From Acidimicrobiales bacterium (GTDB lineage Bacteria > Actinomycetota > Acidimicrobiia > Acidimicrobiales > Poriferisodalaceae), in the NCBI GenBank assembly GCA_041394185.1, contig JAWKIQ010000001.1, positions 310,001 to 374,000 on the forward strand: a stretch of DNA of 64,000 bases, read 5' to 3'. A program made the translations under genes and the position numbers. The notes beneath the pieces are model-generated. The model was not told the DNA's origin and made no database searches. It saw only the letters and a list, made by a program, of their open reading frames with translations. Below, one piece after another: positions 50,157 to 57,173 of the stretch (positions are counted from its first letter, which is position 1; every line of letters begins with the position of its first letter).

Positions 50157-51458
50157 ATGGCCGACGACCTGGCCGATCGGGCCACCGAGGCACTCTTCGG
50201 TGAGGGCGCCGATCGCGTTTGCGAGGACATTCCAGACAGCGCATGTAACGAACAACCTGCCAACCTTCGCCGTCATCTGGCGAGCCTCTCTGCGACCAAG
50301 ACTGGCGACGGACTTGCCGACCCCAAGCTGGTGCTGGTGTGGCTGGTGTCGGCGTTGGGCGGCTCTGCCCTGGCGGTGGGGCTGATCGTGCCGGCACGAG
50401 AGGCCCTGGCCCTGCTGCCGCAGCTGTTCGTCGGCCACCGGGTCAGGGCCATGTCGGTACGCAAGTGGGCCTGGGCCGCGGCGAGCGCTGTGCAGGGAGC
50501 GGCTGTGGCGGCCATGGGCCTGGTTGCGCTGACCTTCGATGGTGGAGGGGCCGCCTGGACGATAGTTGCGTTGGTAGCCGTGTTTGCCCTGGCTCGCAGT
50601 GTGGCTTCGGCCTCGTACAAGGACGTGCTCGGCAAGACGGTGTCGAAGTCGCGCCGTGGCACGGTGACAGGCACGGCTACGTCGATCGCCGCGGCCGCCA
50701 CCCTGGTGTTCGGGCTGGGTCTGGCCACCGGCTGGATTCCCCTGACGACCACCAGCGTAGGGGCGACGCTGTTGTTGGCCGGAGCTCTCTGGACGCTGGC
50801 TGCCGGCCTGTTCGCCGGACTGGAGGAAACGCCAGGGGCCACCGAAGGTGGCGTCGACGGTGTAGCCGCAGCCATCGCCAATCTGGCAATACTTCGTACC
50901 GAACGTCAGCTCCGATTGTTCATAACGGCTCGGTCGCTGCTGACGGTCACCGCGATCTCGCCGCCCTATGTGCTGGCCCTGACGGCTTCGGGAGGGCGAA
51001 GCGCCTCCAGCCTGGGGCCCTTCGTCATCGCATCCGGTGTCGCAACGATCATCGGTGGTCGTTTGTGGGGTCGGCTTTCGGACAAGTCGTCGCGCAAGGT
51101 CTTGTTGGGCAGTGCGGCAGCCAGCTCACTCCTGTTCGCGGCTGCAGGGGCGATGGTTACGATCGACCGAAACCTGCTGTCGTCGGTTTGGGTCGCCGGC
51201 GGCCTGTTGTTCCTGGTCGTGCTGGCATATCAAGGTGTCAGGCTGGGACGGTCGACCCACCTGGTCGACATGGCCGCTGCCGACGAACGCGCAGTCTTCA
51301 CCGCCGTCTCCAACACCGTCGTTGGCGCGGCGCTGCTGGTCACCGGCGTGTTCGGGACACTTCAAGACGGGTTGGGTCTGGGGTTTGTGTTCCTGGCGTT
51401 CGCCGCCGCGCCGATTGCAGCGATGTTCACCGCCTACCGGCTCGACGAGGTTCAGTAG
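50157..51458 (+). CDS. MFS transporter
   Basis: Major facilitator permease of 433 residues with about 12 membrane segments, preceded by a 45-residue hydrophilic leader. Segments such as LVLVWLVSALGGSALAVGLIVPARE and LFVGHRVRAMSVRKW in the 2-3 loop are visible. ATG 50157 is used; an upstream in-frame ATG at 50121 lies inside the 68-residue gene. No Shine-Dalgarno. It probably shares the stress-type promoter at 49905-49930, which suggests efflux under stress; the substrate is unknown. Confidence 0.82.
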   Translation: MADDLADRATEALFGEGADRVCEDIPDSACNEQPANLRRHLASLSATKTGDGLADPKLVLVWLVSALGGSALAVGLIVPAREALALLPQLFVGHRVRAMSVRKWAWAAASAVQGAAVAAMGLVALTFDGGGAAWTIVALVAVFALARSVASASYKDVLGKTVSKSRRGTVTGTATSIAAAATLVFGLGLATGWIPLTTTSVGATLLLAGALWTLAAGLFAGLEETPGATEGGVDGVAAAIANLAILRTERQLRLFITARSLLTVTAISPPYVLALTASGGRSASSLGPFVIASGVATIIGGRLWGRLSDKSSRKVLLGSAAASSLLFAAAGAMVTIDRNLLSSVWVAGGLLFLVVLAYQGVRLGRSTHLVDMAAADERAVFTAVSNTVVGAALLVTGVFGTLQDGLGLGFVFLAFAAAPIAAMFTAYRLDEVQ

Positions 51459-51504
51459 AGGAACGTGATCCGGCCGGCCGATGCCCCGGGTGGGGGCGGG
51501 CATG

Positions 51505-51523
51505 GCCATGTACATAACATGGC
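51505..51523. promoter_or_regulatory. Inverted repeat GCCATGT-N5-ACATGGC, candidate operator
   Basis: Perfect 7-bp arms with a 5-bp centre, 26 bp upstream of the Rieske oxygenase ATG. The size and spacing suit a dimeric HTH regulator, though none is encoded next to it. Confidence 0.5.
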
Positions 51524-51549
51524 AAGTGCGTCGAGCAGGGGGAACACAG

Positions 51550-52785
51550 ATGAGCATCACCGATGAGACACGTTCACACGGTGGGGCGGCCGGAGCAGAT
51601 CAGGGAACGGCCTACGGAAAGGCGCCCGGCGAATACGACCGCGAGCTGGCCGAGGTGGGTCCGGGTACGCCTATGGGAGAACTCCTGCGCCGGTATTGGC
51701 ACCCGATCGGTCTCAGCGAAGACGCCACCGAGGTGCCCAAGCAGGTGCGGCTGCTGGGCGAAGATCTGATCCTGTTTCGCAACCGCGACGGAAGGCCGGG
51801 ACTGGTTCATCCTCGCTGCATTCATCGGGGAACGTCGTTGTTGTATGCGCGCGTCGACGATTGTGGCATCCGCTGCTGCTATCACGGCTGGGCGTTCGAT
51901 ACGCAGGGCAACTGCACCGACCAACCCTGCGAACCGCACAACGGCCAGAACCGCGACAAGTTCAGGCAGCCGTGGTATCCCGCCGACGAGCGGTACGGCC
52001 TGGTGTGGGCCTACATAGGACCGCCCGAACGCAAGCCGTTGCTGCCGCGATACAGCACGTTCGAGAACCTCGACGACGACGAGCAGCTGTTCACCGACGA
52101 CAAGAACATCGGCAGCGGCCGCTACTTCCGCGGCGAGGTTCCGTTCAACTGGTTCCAGCACTTCGAGAACATTCTCGACCCAGCTCACTTCATGTGGCTT
52201 CACTTCTTCCACTCGGGTCCACAGTTCGGGTCGCGATATGGCGAGTTCGACACCCTCGACTTCCAGCCATGGGAACGTCTTGACCAGACCACCTTCGCCA
52301 CCACCGAAACCGGGGTGGCCGCAACCCGAATAATGGACATCCCCGACGGACGAAGCCTGCGAACCGTAACCGAGACGGTGCTGCCGGGAATCCGTGGCGT
52401 CTCGAACCCGTTCGGCGCACCAGGCCGCGGCGACGCTCTGGGTTTCGTGGTGCCCGTCGACGACACTCACTTCCGTATCTTCACGGTGCTGCGAGGTAAG
52501 GATCGCACCTTCTTCGAGCGGATAGAGGCGCTGCGCCCCAGCGGAGAGCCCGATTTCGAGACCACCCAGCGGTTCCCGGGTGACTGGGAAGCGATGAAGA
52601 GCATGGGCGAAATAACCCTTCACTCAGACGAGCACCTGGCCAGCTCCGATCGTGGTGTGCGGACCCTGCGAAGGTTGTTCCGCGAACAGATGGAAAACGT
52701 TGCCGGCGGCGGCGATCCGCTGAACGTGGCATTCGACGAGGGCGACGAGCTCGTCCAGATCGAGTGCGGCCAGTACTTCGACTGA
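51550..52785 (+). CDS. Rieske non-haem iron oxygenase, alpha subunit
   Basis: Aromatic-ring-type oxygenase (phthalate 4,5-dioxygenase/vanillate demethylase-like class) of 411 residues. The Rieske [2Fe-2S] ligands are C90, H92, C109 and H112 in HPRCIHRG and CCYHGW. The mononuclear iron site is D210-P-A-H213-x4-H218 in ENILDPAHFMWLHFF. ATG 51550 has GGGGGAA 8 bases upstream. It needs a reductase, for which there is no candidate in the window. Substrate unknown; O-demethylation or ring hydroxylation would be typical. Confidence 0.88.
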   Translation: MSITDETRSHGGAAGADQGTAYGKAPGEYDRELAEVGPGTPMGELLRRYWHPIGLSEDATEVPKQVRLLGEDLILFRNRDGRPGLVHPRCIHRGTSLLYARVDDCGIRCCYHGWAFDTQGNCTDQPCEPHNGQNRDKFRQPWYPADERYGLVWAYIGPPERKPLLPRYSTFENLDDDEQLFTDDKNIGSGRYFRGEVPFNWFQHFENILDPAHFMWLHFFHSGPQFGSRYGEFDTLDFQPWERLDQTTFATTETGVAATRIMDIPDGRSLRTVTETVLPGIRGVSNPFGAPGRGDALGFVVPVDDTHFRIFTVLRGKDRTFFERIEALRPSGEPDFETTQRFPGDWEAMKSMGEITLHSDEHLASSDRGVRTLRRLFREQMENVAGGGDPLNVAFDEGDELVQIECGQYFD

Positions 52786-52803
52786 CCTGCACGGGCGGTC
52801 GGG

Positions 52804-53091
52804 TCAGCCGACAGCGACCTCGGCTTCCAGCGATATGTGGTGCTCGTCGTCGGGTGTCTCTTCTGTGCCGTCGGGTGAGACGGCTGTCTCTTCTGTGCCG
52901 TCGGGTGTGACGGCGTTGGCAACACGGCTGACGCTGGACCTGAGGTGATCGAGGTCACGGCGGCGCCGCTCTGCTGCGCCGGCCAGGCGCTCGCGCCTCA
53001 GCTGGCCCGACCGCGGGTCGAGGAAGTACGACGCGACAGCGCCAGCCAATGCGGTGAACGCCATCGTCTTCAGTGTTCGGGTGATCTTCAT
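52804..53091 (-). CDS. YtxH-like small stress protein with an internal repeat
   Basis: A 95-residue protein from ATG 53091. A short N-terminal membrane-associated segment TMAFTALAGAVASYFLDPRSGQLRRERLAGAAERRRRD resembles the starts of YtxH and BON-domain envelope proteins. The C-terminal half holds a duplicated PDGTEET segment made by a 30-bp DNA tandem repeat (52856-52915). It is behind a SigB/SigF-type promoter on the minus strand, divergent from the PRC-barrel gene, with 10 bases between the -10 and the ATG. It is convergent with the Rieske oxygenase gene. Confidence 0.68.
   Translation of the reverse strand: MKITRTLKTMAFTALAGAVASYFLDPRSGQLRRERLAGAAERRRRDLDHLRSSVSRVANAVTPDGTEETAVSPDGTEETPDDEHHISLEAEVAVG
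52856..52915. repeat. 30-bp tandem repeat inside the YtxH-like gene
   Basis: Two consecutive 30-bp units (52856-52885 and 52886-52915) with a first 22 bp identical. They encode a 10-residue repeat with PDGTEET, in frame, so unit number could change without breaking the gene. Confidence 0.7.
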
Positions 53092-53101
53092 GGCGGTGGG
53101 T

Positions 53102-53127
53102 CTACCCGCAGACGCGGGGTCACAAAC
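53102..53127 (-). promoter_or_regulatory. SigB/SigF-type promoter of the YtxH-like gene
   Basis: On the minus strand, GTTT (53124-53127), 16-bp spacer, GGGTAG (53102-53107). The start codon follows after 10 bases. Confidence 0.6.
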
Positions 53128-53152
53128 CAAGCAGCTGTGAGTCAGGTCCGAT

Positions 53153-53177
53153 GTTTCAGATGCCGCTCATCGGGTAG
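53153..53177 (+). promoter_or_regulatory. SigB/SigF-type promoter of the PRC-barrel gene
   Basis: GTTT at 53153-53156, 15-bp spacer, GGGTAG at 53172-53177. Here a 40-base leader with a good ribosome site (AGAGGAG) precedes ATG 53218. It is divergent from the promoter of the YtxH-like gene, 25 bp away. Confidence 0.6.
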
Positions 53178-53217
53178 TCCATGCACGTACACCGACAAAC
53201 ACAGAGGAGTGAAACCC

Positions 53218-53874
53218 ATGACGCAGACTTTGCAGTTCACGGAAGGAACCCAAGTGGTGTCGGCGGACGGCAACGATCTAGGCAAGGTCGAGCGGCTCGT
53301 CGCGGACCCACGTCGCAAGCAGATCAGCCATCTCGTCTTGTCCAAGGGATTCTTCTTTCCCGAGGAACGTGTCGTACCAGTGGCGTTCGTCGCCCGTGCC
53401 GACGAGGATCAGATCACGCTCAACGAGGAGGTCGACTTGGACGACCTGGCTCGTTTCGAGGAGAGCTACTACGTGCGAGTCGAGGAAGCCGACGCATACA
53501 ACGAGTACCCGCCGCAGGCCGCAGGCCCTTTGGTTTGGGGCTATCCCGCCTACGGGGCTGGTGGCCCTGCGCCCACCTACTCGAGGCACATGGCTACGCC
53601 GCGAGTCATCGAGCGCACAGACCGCAACATCCCCGATGACGAGGTGGCGGTCCCGACAGGAGCCGACGTGTTCTCGTCCGATGGAGAGAAGGTCGGCAGC
53701 GTTGCGGGCGCCGAGGTCACCGATGGCGGGGCGATAGTCGCCATCGAGGTCGACCCCGGGTGGTTCCGAGAACCGCGGATGATTCCCGCCCACTTCATCG
53801 CCTCGATCGATGCCAGATCGGTCCGGCTGGGCCTGCCTGCCTCGTCCCTCGAGGCATGGCGTCAGCAGAACTGA
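53218..53874 (+). CDS. PRC-barrel domain protein
   Basis: A 218-residue soluble protein with two PRC-barrel-like halves: residues 8-75 (TQVVSADGNDLGKVERLVADPRRKQISHLVLSKGFFFPEERVVPV) and residues 145-205 (GADVFSSDGEKVGSVAGAEVTDGGAIVAIEVD). A Tyr/Pro/Gly-rich linker lies between. Such proteins are common in general-stress regulons of soil and marine bacteria, often as unknown-function envelope or cytoplasmic proteins. AGAGGAG lies 6-12 bases before ATG 53218. Its last codons and stop form the start of a 31-bp tandem repeat. Confidence 0.8.
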   Translation: MTQTLQFTEGTQVVSADGNDLGKVERLVADPRRKQISHLVLSKGFFFPEERVVPVAFVARADEDQITLNEEVDLDDLARFEESYYVRVEEADAYNEYPPQAAGPLVWGYPAYGAGGPAPTYSRHMATPRVIERTDRNIPDDEVAVPTGADVFSSDGEKVGSVAGAEVTDGGAIVAIEVDPGWFREPRMIPAHFIASIDARSVRLGLPASSLEAWRQQN

Positions 53875-53941
53875 CGCCCGAAGGGTATGGCGTCAGCAGA
53901 ACTGACGCCCGAAGGGTATGGCGTCAGCAGAACTGACGCCC
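53856..53941. repeat. 31-bp hairpin tandem repeat (2.8 copies) from the gene tail
   Basis: Units at 53856-53886 and 53887-53917 are identical; the third (53918-53941) is 24 bp long. Each contains GCGTCAG-CAGAA-CTGACGC, a 7-bp stem with 5-base loop, and each carries the last PRC-barrel codons and the TGA. The first unit is coding at its start. Three hairpins thus follow one another at the 3' end of the mRNA. Confidence 0.85.
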
Positions 53942-53957
53942 GTATCGAGGCCATCCA

Positions 53958-53992
53958 CGTCCCCGCACCCACGCCCCAAGGGTGCGGGGACG
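53958..53992. terminator. Strong bidirectional hairpin terminator
   Basis: Perfect 13-bp stem (CGTCCCCGCACCC and its complement) with a 9-base loop, between the PRC-barrel gene and the convergent DUF6328-like gene. GC-rich and without a T-tract, as often in high-GC actinobacteria; it could end transcripts from both sides. Confidence 0.7.
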
Positions 53993-54024
53993 CCGCGTCA
54001 TGACATCTCGGAGAGGTTTCAGGC

Positions 54025-54531
54025 TCAGTCGGTACTCCACTTCAGGGGCAGGTAGAACCACGCCCACACCAGCACTGCGGCCAGGGAGGCGGCGACGGCA
54101 CTCGACCACACGGTGTCGAACACGAAGGTCGACACCAGGAAGACCGTTGCGACGATGGCGACGCCCATGGCGACGGTGCCGGCGATCGTCAGCCAGGTTG
54201 CGATGATGAGGTGCTTCTTCGAGCGGCGTCGCAGCCCGGACCGCGGTGCCCGAAGTCGTTGGTGAACGCTGGGGGCGATGAGCAGCATCGACGACACCGC
54301 GGCCGACAAGAAAGCGACGGTGAAGCTGACGATGGTGCTGCGGTCGTAACCATCGAAGTCGGACTGGAAAGGCGCCACCAGCAGGAAGCCGAACAGCACC
54401 TGTACTCCTGGAAGTGAGGTGCGCAAGCCCTCCAGTAGGGCTCGGAACTGTTCGTCGACTTCGTCGTCTTCCCCTGCGCCCGAGGGTTGTGCTGCTGAGT
54501 CTGGTGTTGTGGTCGTTTCGTTCATCGTCAT
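54025..54531 (-). CDS. DUF6328-like membrane protein
   Basis: A 168-residue membrane protein with a 30-residue acidic leader and four likely membrane segments. Conserved-looking stretch: QFRALLEGLRTSLPGVQVLFGFLLVAPF, then STIVSFTVAFLSAAVSSMLLIAPSVHQRLR. It fits the DUF6328 family as I know it, of unknown function. ATG 54531 or 54525 can be the start. It lies downstream of a SigB/SigF-type promoter on the minus strand. Confidence 0.75.
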   Translation of the reverse strand: MTMNETTTTPDSAAQPSGAGEDDEVDEQFRALLEGLRTSLPGVQVLFGFLLVAPFQSDFDGYDRSTIVSFTVAFLSAAVSSMLLIAPSVHQRLRAPRSGLRRRSKKHLIIATWLTIAGTVAMGVAIVATVFLVSTFVFDTVWSSAVAASLAAVLVWAWFYLPLKWSTD

Positions 54532-54557
54532 CTCGTGGTCGTTCCCCGAGGTACGGC

Positions 54558-54584
54558 CTACCCCCGGGTGGGGTCGGGCGAAAC
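54558..54584 (-). promoter_or_regulatory. SigB/SigF-type promoter of the DUF6328-like gene
   Basis: On the minus strand, GTTT (54581-54584), 17-bp spacer, GGGTAG (54558-54563). The ATG 54531 follows 26 bases later. The same bases form part of a hairpin GGGTCGGG-CGAAA-CCCGACCC (54571-54591). Confidence 0.55.
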
Positions 54585-54610
54585 CCGACCCACACGACAA
54601 CGGTCGGTAC

Positions 54611-54636
54611 GTTTGGCGCCGGCATTGGCGGGGTAG
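54611..54636 (+). promoter_or_regulatory. SigB/SigF-type promoter of the AI-2E-type transporter gene
   Basis: GTTT at 54611-54614, 16-bp spacer, GGGTAG at 54631-54636. ATG 54647 follows after 10 bases, so the transcript is probably leaderless. The promoter also supports this start over longer readings. Confidence 0.6.
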
Positions 54637-54646
54637 GTCGCCACCG

Positions 54647-55735
54647 ATGTCGGAGGCCCAAGCACCAGACCGAGCGTTTCTCGAACCACCCAGGTGGCTG
54701 GTGCGCCTGACCGGGTGGGCCTGGCGTCTGTTGGTCATCGGCGTCGCTGCACTTGCGCTCGGATGGATGGCGCTGCAGTTGCGCGTCGTCGTGGTGCCGA
54801 TACTGGTGGCGACGATGGTCGCGTCGGTGTTGTCACCGCTGGTCAGGAGGCTGACCAGGAGGGGTGTACCCGCTCTGGCGGCGACATGGTTGGTGCTGGT
54901 GGGCGTGTTGACGGTCGTTGGCGGCGTGCTGGCGGGTGCGGCTTGGGGCCTCACAGCCGAGCTGACCCAAGACTCGGCGCGCTGGAGCGACGTTGCGAAC
55001 GATGTTCGCAACTGGCTGGCAACCGGCCCGTTAGACCTGTCCGAACAGACCATCGACGACATCGAGCAGCGGTTGCGTCAGTCGGTGATAGGTGGCGTGT
55101 CGTCGTTGGGGACGAGCCGGGCGACCCTGGTGGTCGAGCTGCTCAGCGGCCTGTTCCTGACCGCAGCCCTGACCTTCTTCTTTGTCAAGGACGGGCCCGA
55201 GATGTGGGGCTGGCTCGTCGAACACGTTCATCCGCAACGCCGTCGCGCCGTCGACCAAGCGGGCCGCGAGGCGGTGGCCACGCTGAGCGCCTACCTGAAA
55301 GCGGTGTCGATCACCGGGGTCGTCGACTCGGTTGCAATAGGCGTCGGCCTGTTGTTGATCGGCGTGCCGTTGGTGATACCTCTTGCCGTCATCACGTTCT
55401 TCGGGGCGTTCCTGCCCGTTGTCGGAGCCACCGCGGCCGGCGGGCTTGCAGCGCTGGTGGCCCTGGTCGCCAATGGACCCGGCGATGCTGCCCTGGTCGT
55501 CATCTTGACGCTGGCGGTGCAGCAGATCGAAGGCGATGTAGTGATGCCCGTGGTCATGGGGCGCCAGGTGCCTCTGCATCCCGCCGCGGTTCTGGCCGCC
55601 TTGGCTGCCGGCGGAGCGATTGCCGGGGTAATCGGTGCATTTGTCGCAGTACCCCTGGCAGCTGTGATGACGACGGCGATCGGGGTACTTCGAAGCCATC
55701 GCGCACCCTGGCCTGTCGGCGCGGGCGACGGCTGA
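54647..55735 (+). CDS. AI-2E-family transporter (PerM-like)
   Basis: Integral membrane protein of 362 residues with about eight segments. The N-terminal pair is RLLVIGVAALALGWMALQL and LVATMVASVLSPLVRRLTRRGVPALAATWLVLVGVL; then a helical amphipathic domain to residue 165. The conserved C-terminal part includes VDSVAIGVGLLLIGVPLVIPLAVITFFGAFLPVVGATAAGGL and QQIEGDVVMPVVMGRQVPLHPAAVL. These proteins export small molecules (AI-2 in some) or act in ion homeostasis. It is divergent from the DUF6328-like gene, both behind stress-type promoters. Confidence 0.88.
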   Translation: MSEAQAPDRAFLEPPRWLVRLTGWAWRLLVIGVAALALGWMALQLRVVVVPILVATMVASVLSPLVRRLTRRGVPALAATWLVLVGVLTVVGGVLAGAAWGLTAELTQDSARWSDVANDVRNWLATGPLDLSEQTIDDIEQRLRQSVIGGVSSLGTSRATLVVELLSGLFLTAALTFFFVKDGPEMWGWLVEHVHPQRRRAVDQAGREAVATLSAYLKAVSITGVVDSVAIGVGLLLIGVPLVIPLAVITFFGAFLPVVGATAAGGLAALVALVANGPGDAALVVILTLAVQQIEGDVVMPVVMGRQVPLHPAAVLAALAAGGAIAGVIGAFVAVPLAAVMTTAIGVLRSHRAPWPVGAGDG

Positions 55736-55749
55736 GGTTGGTAGGCGAT

Positions 55750-55772
55750 GTTTGACATGTGTGTGTCTGGGT
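55750..55772 (+). promoter_or_regulatory. SigB/SigF-type promoter of the csbD-like gene
   Basis: GTTT at 55750-55753, a 13-bp spacer (shorter than the others), GGGTAG at 55767-55772. A 32-base leader with GAGGAG precedes ATG 55805. csbD is a known sigma-B-dependent gene in Bacillus, which supports the reading. Confidence 0.55.
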
Positions 55773-55804
55773 AGGCACGAGGCGTACCCAACACGAGGAG
55801 ACAC

Positions 55805-56044
55805 ATGTCTGCTGAAACCGACAAGCTGAAGGGCCGTGCCAAGCAGGCGGCCGGAGATCTCACCGACGATGACGAGCTCGCGATGGAAGGCGAGCTCGAC
55901 GAAGCCGAAGGCGAGGCCAAGGAGAAGGTCGACGACCTGAAGAGCAAGTTCGACGACCTCGCTGACAAGGCCAAGGACACCGCCGACAAGGCGAAGAACA
56001 CCGCCAAAAACAAGGTCGACGACCTGAGACAGAAGCTGTCGTGA
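55805..56044 (+). CDS. CsbD-family stress protein
   Basis: A 79-residue hydrophilic, highly charged helical protein: DKLKGRAKQAAGDLTDDDELAMEGELDEAEGEAKEKVDDLKSKFDDLADKAKDTADKAKNTAKNKVDDLRQKLS. The CsbD signature is the N-terminal KLKGRAKQAAGDLTDDDEL. CsbD proteins are strongly induced under general stress; their function is not known. GAGGAG lies 5-10 bases before the ATG. It follows the AI-2E-type gene and precedes the enolase-superfamily gene. Confidence 0.9.
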   Translation: MSAETDKLKGRAKQAAGDLTDDDELAMEGELDEAEGEAKEKVDDLKSKFDDLADKAKDTADKAKNTAKNKVDDLRQKLS

Positions 56045-56106
56045 GCGCCAGCGCCGGACCGGTCGCCCGTTTCGTCAGACACTGGGTGGCCGGTTAGGTT
56101 TGGCCG

Positions 56107-57159
56107 ATGGCTCAGATCAGGTCTGTCACAGCCGAGATCCTCACCGACCGGACCCTTTCGAACCTGGTGGTCGAGGTCGAGGACACCGACGGCGTGGTGG
56201 GCCAAGGCGAGGCGTGGTGGGGTCTCAGAGACGCTGCGGAGCCAGGTCGAGAGGCCCGGCCCATCAAGTCGGTCGTCGACGATCTGTTGGCGCCCCGACT
56301 GGTGGGCCGCGAGGCCGACGAGATCGAAAGCATCTGGTTCGAACTGTCGGACTGGGGCTACCGCTACGCCGACCAGGGAATATTCACCATGGGGCTGTCG
56401 GGCGTGGATCTCGCCCTTTGGGATCTGCTGGGCAAACGCCTCAACAGGCCCGTTATGTCGTTGTTCGGTGGGCCGGCCCAGGCGGCTATCCGCGGCTATG
56501 CCAGCCTGCCTCCGCTACGAGAGCCGGCCCTGTTGGTGGCCGAGACTGCCCGGGCCATTGAATACGGGTTCACAGCCGTGAAGCTCCACGAGCTAGATCC
56601 AGAACTGACCGGTCTGCTGCGAACCGAATTCGGCGACTCGCTCGACATCATGGTCGACGTCAACGGGCACTTCGATGTCGTCGAAGCCATCGAGCACGGT
56701 CGGCGCCTCAGCCAGTTCGGCATCGTCTGGTTCGAGGAACCGGTGCGACCCATGCGCGACCACCGCGCCATCACCAGGGTCGCAGCGGCGGTGCCGTGCG
56801 CCGTCGCCGGCGGCGAGAACGAGTACACCCTCGAGGACTTCGACCGTCTGCTTCGCACCGGTGCCATCACTTATCTGCAGCCCGAGATCACCAAGATCGG
56901 CGGGCTCACCGCAGCCAGGCGGGTCAGCACGCTGGCCGAGCTGCACAGCGTGGCGCTGAGCCCCCACAACTTCAGACTGGGGCCTGCGCTGTACGCATCG
57001 ATCCAATGGGGCTTCACGAGTCCGGCCACGAAGTGGCTCGAGATCCCGTGGGTGCGCCCCCAGGTCGGTTTCTCGCACCGGGCTCAGCTGCCACCACTGG
57101 TCGACGGCATGGTGCTGCCGCCGACCGGCCCGGGCCTGGGCGTAGTCATCGCGGACTGA
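56107..57159 (+). CDS. Enolase-superfamily enzyme (mandelate racemase/muconate lactonising type)
   Basis: A 350-residue metal-dependent enzyme that abstracts a proton alpha to a carboxylate. Metal-ligand regions: IMVDVNGHFD, VWFEEPV and AGGENEYT. The acid/base helix region has the unusual KLHELDPE (K-x-H in place of K-x-K). The other catalytic partner is a His in LSPHNF. The usual Asp of the Asp-His dyad reads Glu here, in QPEITKIGG. The substrate cannot be told. It lies between csbD and kup, with 14 bp to the convergent kup stop. Confidence 0.85.
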   Translation: MAQIRSVTAEILTDRTLSNLVVEVEDTDGVVGQGEAWWGLRDAAEPGREARPIKSVVDDLLAPRLVGREADEIESIWFELSDWGYRYADQGIFTMGLSGVDLALWDLLGKRLNRPVMSLFGGPAQAAIRGYASLPPLREPALLVAETARAIEYGFTAVKLHELDPELTGLLRTEFGDSLDIMVDVNGHFDVVEAIEHGRRLSQFGIVWFEEPVRPMRDHRAITRVAAAVPCAVAGGENEYTLEDFDRLLRTGAITYLQPEITKIGGLTAARRVSTLAELHSVALSPHNFRLGPALYASIQWGFTSPATKWLEIPWVRPQVGFSHRAQLPPLVDGMVLPPTGPGLGVVIAD

Positions 57160-57173
57160 GCACCACCCGCGGT

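Noticed and set aside
54419..54646. Longer reading of the AI-2E-type protein from 54419
   Set aside because: It overlaps the divergent DUF6328-like gene and its promoter; the leaderless promoter places the start at 54647.
56065..56090. GTTT-N11-GGGTGG before the enolase-superfamily gene
   Set aside because: Spacer too short and the -10 differs from GGGTA, so not counted among the stress promoters.
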